From Bacteroides thetaiotaomicron VPI-5482 (GTDB lineage Bacteria > Bacteroidota > Bacteroidia > Bacteroidales > Bacteroidaceae): a stretch of 64,000 nucleotides of DNA. The stretch spans positions 3,844,001 through 3,908,000 of the forward strand of contig NC_004663.1 in NCBI RefSeq assembly GCF_000011065.1, written 5' to 3'. The translations under genes were made by a program, and so were the position numbers. The notes under the pieces were generated by a model that did not search any database, was not told the origin of the DNA, and saw only the letters and a list, made by a program, of their open reading frames with translations. Position 1 is the stretch's first letter; the number at the start of each line of letters is the position of its first letter. This document shows positions 51,716 through 61,174 of the stretch, one piece after another.

Positions 51716-52999
51716 TTATCCTCTTTTCTGTTCTACATCAAGTCCCTTGAATTTCTTCAATTCTTCGGTAGATACCAATTTATATAATTTGTCGCTGGGA
51801 CGTATCTTCTCTGATTTCATTGAGAAACGCTGACCTTTCTTTACCGTCTCTACCGGCTTCAGATCGACACGCGCTTCGTCCAGTGTCATAAAGACTGCGC
51901 CGGTGGTAGGTCCCGTTATCAGCAGCTTGTCACCTACACTGACTTCGGCAGCTTCTACCAAGAACTCAGAGACACCGATATTGGAGAAGTATTTGATACC
52001 TTTGCCCACATAGATTTTACGTTCCGTAGCGGCCGAACCATAATTCCGTGTCCATTCGCCCAAGCGTTGTCCCAGATAGTAGCCATCCCAAAAGCCACGG
52101 TTAAAGACTGCCTTCAGACGTTCATCCCAAGCGGCAATCTTTTCGTCTGTAAACGTATCATCCAGATAGGCCTTTATCGCTTCTTTATAACATTCCACCA
52201 CCGTACGCACATACTCAGGACCGCGGGCACGTCCCTCAATCTTGAATACACGCACACCCGCATCCATCATCTTATTCATAAAATGAATGGTCTTCAAGTC
52301 TTTCGGTGACATGATATATTCATTGTCGATATCCAGTTCCACATCCGTCTCCTTATCGCGAACCGTATAAGAACGACGGCATACCTGCATACAGGCACCC
52401 CGATTGGCCGAGTGATTCATTTCGTGCAGAGACAAATAGCACTTACCGGAGACTGCCATGCACAAGGCACCGTGACAGAACATTTCAATACGAATCTGCT
52501 CTCCGCTCGGACCGCAGATATTCTCTTCCCGAATCTGACGATAAATCTCGGCCACCTGTTCCAGATTCAACTCACGGGCCAGCACTACGACATCGGCAAA
52601 CTGGGCGTAGAACTTCAAGGCTTCCGCATTCGATATATTCAATTGAGTAGACAGGTGTACTTCCTGACCGATCTGACGGGCATAGTTCATTACCGCTACA
52701 TCGGCAGCGATCACCGCTGATATTCCTGCCGCTTTAGCCGCGTCCACAATGGTACGCATCAAAGGAATATCCTTATCATAGATAATGGTATTAACGGTCA
52801 GATAGCTTTTCATTCCATGTTCATCACACGTCTGAGCTATCTCACGCAAGTCATCAACGGTAAACGTATTGGCAGAACGGGCACGCATGTTAAGGTTTTC
52901 TATACCAAAATAGATAGAATCGGCTCCAGCCTGAATGGCTGCCGCAAGGGATTCACGCGAACCGACAGGCGCCATTATTTCAAAATCTTTTATATTCAT
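51716..52999 (-). CDS. U32 family protein (TrhP/RlhA-like)
   Basis: A 427-residue cytoplasmic protein. N-terminal TIM-barrel (MAPVGSRESLAAAIQAGADSIYFG), then the U32 cysteine block CHGALCMAVSGKCYLS and GACMQVCRRSY, which bind an Fe-S cluster. U32 proteins in E. coli hydroxylate tRNA uridine-34 (TrhP) or 23S rRNA (RlhA); which role applies here is not decided. It is the first gene of the run ending in the thioredoxin gene and divergent from dusB, another tRNA modification gene. Confidence 0.9.
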   Translation of the reverse strand: MNIKDFEIMAPVGSRESLAAAIQAGADSIYFGIENLNMRARSANTFTVDDLREIAQTCDEHGMKSYLTVNTIIYDKDIPLMRTIVDAAKAAGISAVIAADVAVMNYARQIGQEVHLSTQLNISNAEALKFYAQFADVVVLARELNLEQVAEIYRQIREENICGPSGEQIRIEMFCHGALCMAVSGKCYLSLHEMNHSANRGACMQVCRRSYTVRDKETDVELDIDNEYIMSPKDLKTIHFMNKMMDAGVRVFKIEGRARGPEYVRTVVECYKEAIKAYLDDTFTDEKIAAWDERLKAVFNRGFWDGYYLGQRLGEWTRNYGSAATERKIYVGKGIKYFSNIGVSEFLVEAAEVSVGDKLLITGPTTGAVFMTLDEARVDLKPVETVKKGQRFSMKSEKIRPSDKLYKLVSTEELKKFKGLDVEQKRG

Positions 53000-53105
53000 T
53001 TTACTATCTGATAATCATTAAAATGTGATAGGAGAATGCAAAGGTACGAATTAATCCGTATCCGTGAAACTTACCTCAACAAATAGTTCTTTCAGTTTTT
53101 ATCCG

Positions 53106-53113
53106 TACCTTTG
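53106..53113 (+). promoter_or_regulatory. -7 element of dus
   Basis: TACCTTTG matches TAnnTTTG, 23 bp before the dus ATG. Confidence 0.5.
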
Positions 53114-53136
53114 CACCGCAAAAAGAAGTATCGATT

Positions 53137-54129
53137 ATGAAAATAAGCCATATAGACCTGGGAGAACACCCTATACTACTCGCCCCGATGGAGGACGTGA
53201 CAGATCCTGCTTTCCGCCTAATGTGCAAAAAGTTCGGAGCTGACATGGTATATACTGAATTTGTATCGAGCGATGCACTGATACGCGCTGTCAGCAAGAC
53301 TGCACAGAAACTGAGTATCAGCGATGAAGAACGCCCTGTAGCCATTCAGATTTATGGTAAAGATACGGAAACGATGGTCGAAGCTGCGAAGATCGTAGAG
53401 CAGGCGCAGCCCGATATTCTCGACATAAACTTCGGCTGCCCCGTGAAGAGAGTAGCAGGAAAAGGAGCAGGAGCAGGAATGCTGCAAAATATTCCGAAGA
53501 TGCTGGAAATTACCCGTGCCGTAGTGGACGCAGTCAAAATACCTGTGACAGTGAAAACCCGTTTAGGATGGGACGCCAACAATAAAATCATTGTAGATCT
53601 GGCAGAACAACTACAGGATTGCGGCATTGCCGCACTAACCATTCACGGTAGAACCCGTGCGCAGATGTACACCGGAGAAGCGGACTGGACACTGATCGGA
53701 GAAGTGAAGAACAATCAAAGGATGCACATTCCTATCATTGGCAACGGAGACGTGACAACACCTCAACGCTGCAAGGAGTGTTTTGACCGTTACGGAGTAG
53801 ATGCAGTCATGATCGGTCGTGCCAGCTTCGGACGTCCCTGGATATTCAAGGAAGTAAAGCATTATCTGGAAACGGGGGAGGAATTGCCGCCACTCAGCTT
53901 TGAATGGTGTATGGAGGTACTTCGCCAGGAAGTGATTGACAGTGTGAATCTGCTTGATGAACGCAGGGGCATCTTGCACGTGCGCCGCCACTTGGCTGCC
54001 AGTCCGTTGTTCAAAGGGATTCCTAATTTTAAAGAGACTCGTATTGCCATGTTGCGGGCAGAAACGAAAGAAGAATTGTTCCGGATATTCGAAACAATTC
54101 CTGAAAAAGTAAATTCTCTTTTAGATTAG
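53137..54129 (+). CDS. dusB: tRNA-dihydrouridine synthase
   Basis: A 330-residue flavoenzyme reducing uridine in tRNA. Motifs: LLAPMEDVTDPAFRLMCKKFG, INFGCPVKRVAGKGAGAGM (catalytic Cys), TIHGRTRAQMYTGEADW, IIGNGDVTTPQ and VMIGRASFGRPWIF. The helical C-terminal domain is present. The DusB subtype is likely but not certain from motifs alone. Its stop is 2 bp from the stop of the convergent PAP2 gene, with no room for a terminator. Confidence 0.9.
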   Translation: MKISHIDLGEHPILLAPMEDVTDPAFRLMCKKFGADMVYTEFVSSDALIRAVSKTAQKLSISDEERPVAIQIYGKDTETMVEAAKIVEQAQPDILDINFGCPVKRVAGKGAGAGMLQNIPKMLEITRAVVDAVKIPVTVKTRLGWDANNKIIVDLAEQLQDCGIAALTIHGRTRAQMYTGEADWTLIGEVKNNQRMHIPIIGNGDVTTPQRCKECFDRYGVDAVMIGRASFGRPWIFKEVKHYLETGEELPPLSFEWCMEVLRQEVIDSVNLLDERRGILHVRRHLAASPLFKGIPNFKETRIAMLRAETKEELFRIFETIPEKVNSLLD

Positions 54130-54131
54130 TT

Positions 54132-55097
54132 TTACTTAAACATCGGCTGCGCAAACCACTTCTTGAACATCCACGTCGCCACAACATACAACAAGAATGC
54201 AGAGAAGAAACCTACGATCGCATCGATAACGTAGTGCGCCTGAATATATACTGTAGCCCCGCAAAGCAGCATATAGAAAGGGATCAGACAGGCAAACAAC
54301 TTCTTACTGCCACGCCATGCCATAATCATAAGAATGGTAGAAATACCGACATGCGAACTGGGGAAAGCTGCCGTAGGACGCTCTCCCACTTGCTGCGAAC
54401 CTTCTACCAAACTGTAAAAGAAGCCATGTTGATAGCCCGGACCGGGAAGTAACTCCTGATTGTTATTGAAATAATCGCCGATGGCCGGGAAAATTCCTTT
54501 AGATACATTATCAAAACCTATAGCTGGGAAGTAGAACTGCGGCCCTGCTACCGGAACAAAGATATAAATCAGATAATAGATAAAGAAAGAAGTTACCAGT
54601 ACAAACGACATCTTCTCAAACCATTCAAACTTATAGATAAAATAAAACACCGTCACAATGAGCATCATCGGATAATAAAAGAAATATCCCATATTGAATG
54701 CTTCACTGACCAAAAGATGCGGGAATGTATGACAGAACCAGATAGCAGGTTGCCCATTGAAGATAAACTGCTCGGTTATAGCAAACACATGGTCGAGATT
54801 CGGAAAGAACCGGTTAAACTCAAACGTATCCGGATACCAGTAGGAAAGCAGGCTCATCTGAATAGCAACACGTACAAACGCCGAAAACTTGCAAGGAGCC
54901 AGCCGATAAAGATACATCAGCAGAAAAGTCATTGCAGCGATCATCGCCCTATCCAGCAACATGTGCCATGGATGATCCATTCGCTGAAACAGGAACAGAA
55001 TCAAAATGGAGGTCAACAGATTATAAATCAATGTTATCTTCTCCACAGCAAACAACCCCTTCCGGGTTTCCACTCGCTTAAATAAGTCTAAAGCCAT
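54132..55097 (-). CDS. PAP2 superfamily membrane phosphatase
   Basis: A 321-residue integral membrane protein with about six to eight helices. The PAP2 active-site motifs are GERPTAAFPSSHVG (PSSH) and HYVIDAIVGF near the C-terminus, with the catalytic His in PSSH. It dephosphorylates or transfers a head group from a lipid phosphate at the outer face of the inner membrane; the substrate is unknown. It overlaps the upstream epimerase gene by 10 bp. Confidence 0.85.
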   Translation of the reverse strand: MALDLFKRVETRKGLFAVEKITLIYNLLTSILILFLFQRMDHPWHMLLDRAMIAAMTFLLMYLYRLAPCKFSAFVRVAIQMSLLSYWYPDTFEFNRFFPNLDHVFAITEQFIFNGQPAIWFCHTFPHLLVSEAFNMGYFFYYPMMLIVTVFYFIYKFEWFEKMSFVLVTSFFIYYLIYIFVPVAGPQFYFPAIGFDNVSKGIFPAIGDYFNNNQELLPGPGYQHGFFYSLVEGSQQVGERPTAAFPSSHVGISTILMIMAWRGSKKLFACLIPFYMLLCGATVYIQAHYVIDAIVGFFSAFLLYVVATWMFKKWFAQPMFK

Positions 55098-56095
55098 CCT
55101 TCGTTTTTATACCAGTCAATGGTTTCACGGACTCCCTTCTCCAAGTCATATTCGGGAGCATACCCTAACTCATTAATGGCAGGGGTTATATCACATTGCC
55201 AGTTACGTTGTTTCATTATTTTATATTTATCAGAATTCAGCGTACTGCTCTTGCCGGAACGTGTTGCAATGAATTCAGCGAGCAAAGATATAACTTTTAG
55301 CACAATTAATGGACATTTCACATGAATAACAAACGGATTACCCAGTTCTTTTTGTATTAAGTCCGAAAATACACGACTATTATACACCTTCCCGTCAGTC
55401 AGAAAATAGGCTCTTCTAGTCACTTTTTTTTCTATTCCTAAAAAGATGGCCTGCACAATGTCTTTTACATAAACAAAAGTCAGGTCCTGCCGCCGGAAGC
55501 CGACAGAGAAGTCAACATGCTGCCGGATGGACTTCGCCATCAGGAAATAATCCAGTTCACGAGGACCGTAAACTCCTGTAGGGCGATAAATAACATAAGG
55601 GAAACCGGGAATACTCTGAATATAAAGTTCAGCCTTAAGCTTGCTAAGACCATAAGCAGTATTTGGCATCGGGACATCACCGGCTTCTATCGGCGAATAA
55701 TCTTTTTCGCGTACAGGTCCGAATACACTCAGCGTACTGATATAGATGAATTGCTTCGGAACCATATTCAACGCTTTCAGGGTATCAATAAAGTATTTGG
55801 TCTGGAGATAATTCACATAATCAAAAGTATTCTTATCCGGACATTTCGTGACTCCCGCACAATGGATGATATAGTCAAACTTATTATAGGTTCCTTTATG
55901 TCCGGAGAGTTGGGCACGCAATTCATTGGGATGAGCAAAGTCCAGTTCCAGAAAGTGGATCTTCCGGTTCTTCAAGTACTTTTTGCTGCTGGTGGGACGA
56001 ATCCCCGCCCACACACCAAACTTTCGTTTTAATGCCTCTTCGACAATAAAACTTCCTATAAATCCGCTTGCTCCTGTTATTAAGATGCTCTCCAT
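55088..56095 (-). CDS. NAD-dependent epimerase/dehydratase
   Basis: A 335-residue extended short-chain dehydrogenase. NAD-binding GASGFIGS (residues 8-15), catalytic Tyr-x3-Lys in YGLSKLKAEL, with Ser in YISTLSVFG. The substrate is not known; co-transcription with a PAP2 phosphatase suggests a lipid or envelope sugar, which is inference. Confidence 0.9.
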   Translation of the reverse strand: MESILITGASGFIGSFIVEEALKRKFGVWAGIRPTSSKKYLKNRKIHFLELDFAHPNELRAQLSGHKGTYNKFDYIIHCAGVTKCPDKNTFDYVNYLQTKYFIDTLKALNMVPKQFIYISTLSVFGPVREKDYSPIEAGDVPMPNTAYGLSKLKAELYIQSIPGFPYVIYRPTGVYGPRELDYFLMAKSIRQHVDFSVGFRRQDLTFVYVKDIVQAIFLGIEKKVTRRAYFLTDGKVYNSRVFSDLIQKELGNPFVIHVKCPLIVLKVISLLAEFIATRSGKSSTLNSDKYKIMKQRNWQCDITPAINELGYAPEYDLEKGVRETIDWYKNEGWL

Positions 56096-56358
56096 TAATT
56101 ATAACCTCAATGTATAAGAAAAGAATGATGCTACAAAGATACAATAAATATAAAATAAAAGCCATTTTGCATTTCTCAATTATTCTCTCTTATAAACATT
56201 CCTCCTAAATCACCTTAGAAGGAATACTTTTTATTTTAATAAGGACGAAATTATCGAAGTCAGCGAAAGTTTTATCCAATTCATAACTATCAAATTCAAA
56301 TATTTGTTTACTTTGTACTCCCATCAAAGAATTTTCAAATAAATCAATTCTATACATT

Positions 56359-58515
56359 ATGGCGAAAAAGAAAGAAAAGAAAGAGAAAAAGGCCGGCAAA
56401 AGGATGAGTAAGAAAGAGCTGGCAGCGTTATTGATAGACTTTTTCCATGCCAAACCCAGCGAAACGCTTAGTATGAAGTATATTTTCTCGGAGTTGCATC
56501 TCACTACCCATCCGCAGAAAATGCTATGCGCTGACCTGTTACACGACCTTTCAGATGACGATTATATTTCCGAAATTGAAAAAGGAAAGTTCCGCCTCAA
56601 CAATCACGGAACGGAGATGATCGGTACCTTCCAACGCAAGAGCAACGGAAAGAACTCATTTATCCCCGAAGGTGGAGGCGATCCGATCTTTGTTGCCGAA
56701 CGCAATTCGGCACATGCCATGAACAATGACAAAGTAAAGATCACTTTCTACGCCAAGCGGAAGAATAAAGACGCGGAAGGAGAAGTCATCGAGATTCTGG
56801 AACGTGCCAATGACACCTTTGTAGGTACACTGGAAGTAGCCAAGTCGTATGCCTTCTTAGTTACGGAAAACCGTACGCTTGCCAACGACATCTTCATCCC
56901 GAAAGAGAAGCTGAAAGGAGGAAAAACCGGTGACAAGGCAATCGTGAAAGTAACCGAATGGCCCGACAAAGCAAAGAATCCTATCGGACAAGTGATCGAC
57001 ATCCTCGGGGTAGCAGGAGACAATACAACAGAAATGCACGCCATCCTCGCTGAGTTCGGCCTGCCCTACGTATATCCGAAAGCGGTAGAAACAGCAGCTG
57101 ATAAGATCCCCGCAGAAATTACTCCGGAAGAGATAGCCAGACGCGAAGACTTCCGTAAGGTAACGACTTTCACCATCGACCCGAAAGACGCCAAGGACTT
57201 CGACGACGCACTTTCGATCCGCCCCATCAAAGACGGATTGTGGGAAGTAGGCGTACATATCGCCGATGTGACTCACTATGTAAAAGAAGGCGGCATCATC
57301 GACAAAGAAGCAGAGAAGCGGGCGACTTCCGTTTATCTGGTAGACCGCACCATTCCGATGCTTCCCGAACGCCTGTGCAACTTCATCTGCTCCCTGCGTC
57401 CGAATGAAGAGAAACTCGCATTCTCCGTCATCTTTGACATTACCGAAAAAGGAGAAGTAAGAGACTCCCGCATCGTACATACCGTCATCAACTCCGACCG
57501 TCGCTTCACATACGAAGAGGCGCAACAGATCATCGAAACGAAAACAGGCGATTTTAAAGAAGAAGTTCTCATGCTGGATACCATCGCCAAAGCACTTCGC
57601 GAGAAACGTTTCGCAGCAGGAGCTATCAACTTCGACCGCTACGAGGTGAAGTTTGAAATCGACGAAAAGGGCAAACCTATCAGCGTATACTTCAAAGAAT
57701 CCAAAGATGCCAACAAGCTGGTAGAAGAATTCATGCTGCTCGCTAACAGGACAGTTGCAGAGAAAGTGGGACGAGTGCCTAAAAACAAGAAACCTAAAGT
57801 ACTTCCTTATCGTATCCACGATCTGCCCGATCCGGAAAAGTTGGAAAACCTGTCACAGTTCATCGCCCGCTTCGGCTATAAGGTACGTACAAGCGGAACG
57901 AAAACAGATATATCAAAGTCGATCAACCATTTGCTGGACGATATTCATGGCAAGAAGGAGGAAAACCTGATTGAAACCGTATCCATCCGCGCCATGCAGA
58001 AAGCGCGTTATTCTACGCACAATATTGGTCACTACGGACTGGCATTCGACTATTACACCCACTTCACTTCACCCATCCGCCGATTCCCGGATATGATGGT
58101 GCACCGCTTGGTTACGAAGTATATGGATGGCGGTCGTAGCGTATCCGAAAGCAAGTACGAGGACCTCTGCGACCATAGTTCGAACATGGAACAGATTGCA
58201 GCCAATGCCGAACGTGCTTCTATCAAATACAAACAGGTAGAATTCATGAGCGAACGTCTCGGACAGATTTATGACGGTGTGATCTCCGGTGTAACGGAAT
58301 GGGGGCTTTACGTTGAACTCAACGAGAACAAATGCGAAGGTATGGTTCCGATCCGTGACCTGGATGATGACTATTATGAATTCGACGAAAAGAATTATTG
58401 CCTCCGGGGACGCCGTAAGAACAAGATATATAGTCTGGGAGATGCCATCACTATCCGTGTGGCACGTGCCAATCTGGAGAAGAAGCAATTAGACTTTGCG
58501 CTGATTGAGAAATAG
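56359..58515 (+). CDS. rnr: ribonuclease R
   Basis: A 718-residue 3'-5' exoribonuclease. A lysine-rich N-terminus (KKKEKKEKKAGKR) precedes a winged-helix-like segment, cold-shock domains, and the RNB catalytic domain with DPKDAKDFDDALS (metal-binding aspartates) and HFTSPIRRFPDMMVHRL. The S1 domain at the C-terminus starts GQIYDGVISGVTEWGLYVEL. It degrades structured RNA. Confidence 0.96.
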   Translation: MAKKKEKKEKKAGKRMSKKELAALLIDFFHAKPSETLSMKYIFSELHLTTHPQKMLCADLLHDLSDDDYISEIEKGKFRLNNHGTEMIGTFQRKSNGKNSFIPEGGGDPIFVAERNSAHAMNNDKVKITFYAKRKNKDAEGEVIEILERANDTFVGTLEVAKSYAFLVTENRTLANDIFIPKEKLKGGKTGDKAIVKVTEWPDKAKNPIGQVIDILGVAGDNTTEMHAILAEFGLPYVYPKAVETAADKIPAEITPEEIARREDFRKVTTFTIDPKDAKDFDDALSIRPIKDGLWEVGVHIADVTHYVKEGGIIDKEAEKRATSVYLVDRTIPMLPERLCNFICSLRPNEEKLAFSVIFDITEKGEVRDSRIVHTVINSDRRFTYEEAQQIIETKTGDFKEEVLMLDTIAKALREKRFAAGAINFDRYEVKFEIDEKGKPISVYFKESKDANKLVEEFMLLANRTVAEKVGRVPKNKKPKVLPYRIHDLPDPEKLENLSQFIARFGYKVRTSGTKTDISKSINHLLDDIHGKKEENLIETVSIRAMQKARYSTHNIGHYGLAFDYYTHFTSPIRRFPDMMVHRLVTKYMDGGRSVSESKYEDLCDHSSNMEQIAANAERASIKYKQVEFMSERLGQIYDGVISGVTEWGLYVELNENKCEGMVPIRDLDDDYYEFDEKNYCLRGRRKNKIYSLGDAITIRVARANLEKKQLDFALIEK

Positions 58516-58524
58516 AAACAAGTA

Positions 58525-58653
58525 CTGTAAAAACGAATTAATAGTATACTCTTCTGTGCCACCCTATTGGCACGCTTGTGCCAAAGGCTGGGCATAGTAG
58601 TGCCAATGCGATGGCACAACTGTGCCAGAGGCTTGGCACAAACCTGTAAAAAC
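58525..58653. repeat. 22-bp-phased palindromic array (TGTGCCA-N8-TGGCACA) with flanking 10-bp direct repeats
   Basis: Four units start at 58555, 58577, 58599 and 58621, exactly 22 bp apart. Each is a dyad TGTGCCA-N8-TGGCACA or a close variant. The block is flanked by identical CTGTAAAAAC copies (58525-58534 and 58644-58653), like a target-site duplication. It fills the gap between rnr and the next gene. Confidence 0.85.
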
Positions 58654-58663
58654 TGACATTAGA

Positions 58664-59143
58664 ATGAAAACAATCGTTATCGAAGACAAGCAACGAATCG
58701 AATCCATTATTCTTCAAGCCGATGCCTGCTTTGTAGGCATAACGGACCTGGAAGGCAATCCATATGTAGTTCCTATGAACTTCGGTTATGAAAACGATAC
58801 TCTTTACCTCCATTCCGGTCCCGAAGGGGGAAAGATAGAAATGCTGCAACGTAATAACAACGTGTGTATCACGTTTAGCCTCGGACACAAACTTGTCTAT
58901 CAGCACAAGCAGGTAGCTTGCAGCTACAGTATGCGCTCGGAGAGTGCCATGTGCCGTGGGAAAGTAGAATTCATAGAAGATATGGAGGAAAAACGTCATG
59001 CACTGGACATTATCATGCGCCATTACACAAAGGATCAGTTCAGCTATTCCGATCCTGCCGTACGGAATGTCAAAGTATGGAAAGTACCTGTAGATCAGAT
59101 GACAGGAAAAGTTTTCGGTCTGCGGGCAGACGAAAAGCCATGA
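58664..59143 (+). CDS. pyridoxamine 5'-phosphate oxidase-like flavin protein
   Basis: The protein has 159 residues from the ATG at 58664 (an in-frame ATG at 58622 lies within the last repeat unit). The split-barrel FMN-binding fold is recognisable from ACFVGITDLEGNPYVVPMNFGYENDTLYLHSG (family marker) and SYSMRSESAMCRGKVEFIED. Close relatives include NimA-like 5-nitroimidazole reductases; whether this one reduces nitroimidazoles cannot be told. The gene lies directly between two 22-bp arrays. Confidence 0.85.
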   Translation: MKTIVIEDKQRIESIILQADACFVGITDLEGNPYVVPMNFGYENDTLYLHSGPEGGKIEMLQRNNNVCITFSLGHKLVYQHKQVACSYSMRSESAMCRGKVEFIEDMEEKRHALDIIMRHYTKDQFSYSDPAVRNVKVWKVPVDQMTGKVFGLRADEKP

Positions 59144-59322
59144 GATGTACAAATCTCATGGAATCACCTGCAAAATCATGTATTTTCATGATGTTATAAG
59201 TCAGTCTATCAGGCATTAATACTCAAGTTCTCAGGTGTTAATACCTGATACGACAAGTATTAACATCTGAGAAGTCAAGTGTTAATGACTGAGAAGTGAA
59301 ATGCTAATATATGAAACTCTAT
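59138..59322. repeat. 22-bp-phased array filling the convergent gap (TATTAAC type)
   Basis: A hairpin CCATGAGAT/ATCTCATGG (59138-59161) overlaps the upstream stop. ATCTCATG (59153) and ATCATG (59175) are 22 bp apart. Units then start at 59191, 59213, 59235, 59257, 59279 and 59301, each 22 bp, with a GTNTTAA start and CTGA...TCA core. The last touches the stop codon of the CotH gene. The unit type is the same as at 27.66 kb. Confidence 0.85.
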
Positions 59323-61082
59323 CAGTATTGATTTACTTCACCATCTATATACTCTGCCCTATTTTTCAACCAATTCTTCAGTTCTATCACTTTCGCATCA
59401 AAGGAACGGGTGTTTTCCCATAATTCACTATTTCTCGTTACAGATGGTTTAATAAGCTTGGCCTGATCATCTATATACTGCAACAACTCATTTAATTTAT
59501 TTGACTTAAAGTCTTGCCAAAAGTTTTTATAGAGTTTCCTTACCCGACTATCTTGTAGGAAGCGTTGGAAAAAGGCGGTTCCCACTCCATTCATATCATC
59601 AGAAAAGAGCGGAGTTTCATAACTCCTGAAATGTGTCTCTTTACCTTCGTAATCATACGCCCAGTCAAAGTCCCAAATCGGTCCCATAACATACTTACCC
59701 TTCCCCTCTTTATGAATAAAGATACTTTTCGGATGGTTAATCTCCATATTGTGTACCAAATTAAAGGTAATCAGATATTTTGCAACTGATTCAATATCAA
59801 TCATATCCACATACATATTTCCTTCTAACGGCTCCTTTGCAAACTGCACGGTAAATGCATTAAAATCTTTCTTCCAATACTCAAACTGCTCTGTAGTCAA
59901 ATCAGGGTCTTTCACCATCACCGGAAGATTGAATGCTTCGGACTTGAATTTCGGATCTTCATCAAAATAGGAATCAAGCTCCCACATCACGCTGTTATTC
60001 TCATCCAAATCCACACGATTTTCTTTGATTTCTATCTGTTCCGTCAGTAGATAGGAACCTTTGTATTTGCCATTCAGAACCACATCCACCGGAATGGCAT
60101 GATTGGTGAAAGGAATATTCAGCAATTGCCCGACTTTGAAGGCAACTGAGTTAAGCATCAAGGTAGGATCGATATGATTAGCCAGTAATACATAATTCTT
60201 CGCTTTTCCCAAACCACAAATCTCAGATTTCTTATCAAGCTTTAACCGGTAAGGTTTCTTCGGATATCCCCATGTGGAGTTTCCCCTTCCTTTCACCTCT
60301 GTCTTGCCTGTATAGTTCTCATAAATCCCCTTGCCATCCACGGTGAGAGTCGCATTCAAATAATAATCCTTACTTGGTATTTCCGTTATACTAGGGTCTT
60401 CTGTCGTGATCGTAAACTGAGGAATCAGGATAAAGTCCAGCGTCAGGATGTATCGGACTACTTCTCCATTCCGCATCACAAACTGATAAGTGACCGGAGA
60501 GGCGAAATCAATTTCCGTCACACCGCTGACCTGTTCTACATCATCTACCATTACTTTCACGGCATCAGTCATAAAGACAGGAATCAGTTTCGATTGTGGG
60601 AATGTGTAGGAAGATACAATAGTCTCATCTTCAATCGTACATGAAACATCAGCAGTCAGCAAAGCATTATCTTTTCTCAAAAAGCGAAATTCGGATAACA
60701 CCTGCGCATCTTTCAAGACAACTTCGACTGTATATTGTTCCCTGCTGCCGTCTTCTGCTTCTACGAGAATCATCAGCGGCCGGGAAAAATCATTCGAAGT
60801 GATGCCGGATTCCTGCCCGACTCCATTCACGCTTACAGACGTTCCTTCATACTTGAATGTAGCAATCAATGACTTCAGGTCATCATATTGATCCATTGAC
60901 AGCGTTATCACATTCCCTTTAATGGAACCTCTCACGTCATTCTTAATTTTACCTTGATTGTCACTCTTCTGAATCGAATAGCTGATTAATTGCTTCGTTG
61001 AAGAGAGAGGAGTTTCTTCATCTTTACAGGCAGAAAACAGCAGGAGAATAATCATCAGAATCCCTAACGTCTTGTTTTGCAT
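59322..61082 (-). CDS. CotH kinase family lipoprotein
   Basis: A 586-residue lipoprotein (lipobox LFSAC, Cys19). Two DUF5018-like Ig repeats (about 25-205; SRPLMILVEAEDGSREQYTVEV) precede the CotH domain with LGKAKNYVLLANHIDPTLMLN, YKGSYLLTEQIEI and GPIWDFDWAYDY, the last being the metal-binding active-site motif. CotH proteins are atypical protein kinases in spore coats; the role of exported Bacteroides homologues is unknown. It is monocistronic and convergent with the flavin-protein gene. Confidence 0.85.
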   Translation of the reverse strand: MQNKTLGILMIILLLFSACKDEETPLSSTKQLISYSIQKSDNQGKIKNDVRGSIKGNVITLSMDQYDDLKSLIATFKYEGTSVSVNGVGQESGITSNDFSRPLMILVEAEDGSREQYTVEVVLKDAQVLSEFRFLRKDNALLTADVSCTIEDETIVSSYTFPQSKLIPVFMTDAVKVMVDDVEQVSGVTEIDFASPVTYQFVMRNGEVVRYILTLDFILIPQFTITTEDPSITEIPSKDYYLNATLTVDGKGIYENYTGKTEVKGRGNSTWGYPKKPYRLKLDKKSEICGLGKAKNYVLLANHIDPTLMLNSVAFKVGQLLNIPFTNHAIPVDVVLNGKYKGSYLLTEQIEIKENRVDLDENNSVMWELDSYFDEDPKFKSEAFNLPVMVKDPDLTTEQFEYWKKDFNAFTVQFAKEPLEGNMYVDMIDIESVAKYLITFNLVHNMEINHPKSIFIHKEGKGKYVMGPIWDFDWAYDYEGKETHFRSYETPLFSDDMNGVGTAFFQRFLQDSRVRKLYKNFWQDFKSNKLNELLQYIDDQAKLIKPSVTRNSELWENTRSFDAKVIELKNWLKNRAEYIDGEVNQY

Positions 61083-61174
61083 AGTATTAAATAAAAATGG
61101 TTACTTGGCAAATATACGGTTTTGCCAAGTAACCACAGGATTATTCTCTATATTTCTTTCAAAAAAACGTTCCT

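Noticed and set aside
56857..57819. 320-codon minus-strand frame opposite rnr
   Set aside because: Phenylalanine- and cysteine-rich antisense shadow of the RNase R gene.
5611..59322. CRISPR arrays
   Set aside because: The 22-bp units are contiguous, with no spacers and no cas genes in the window.
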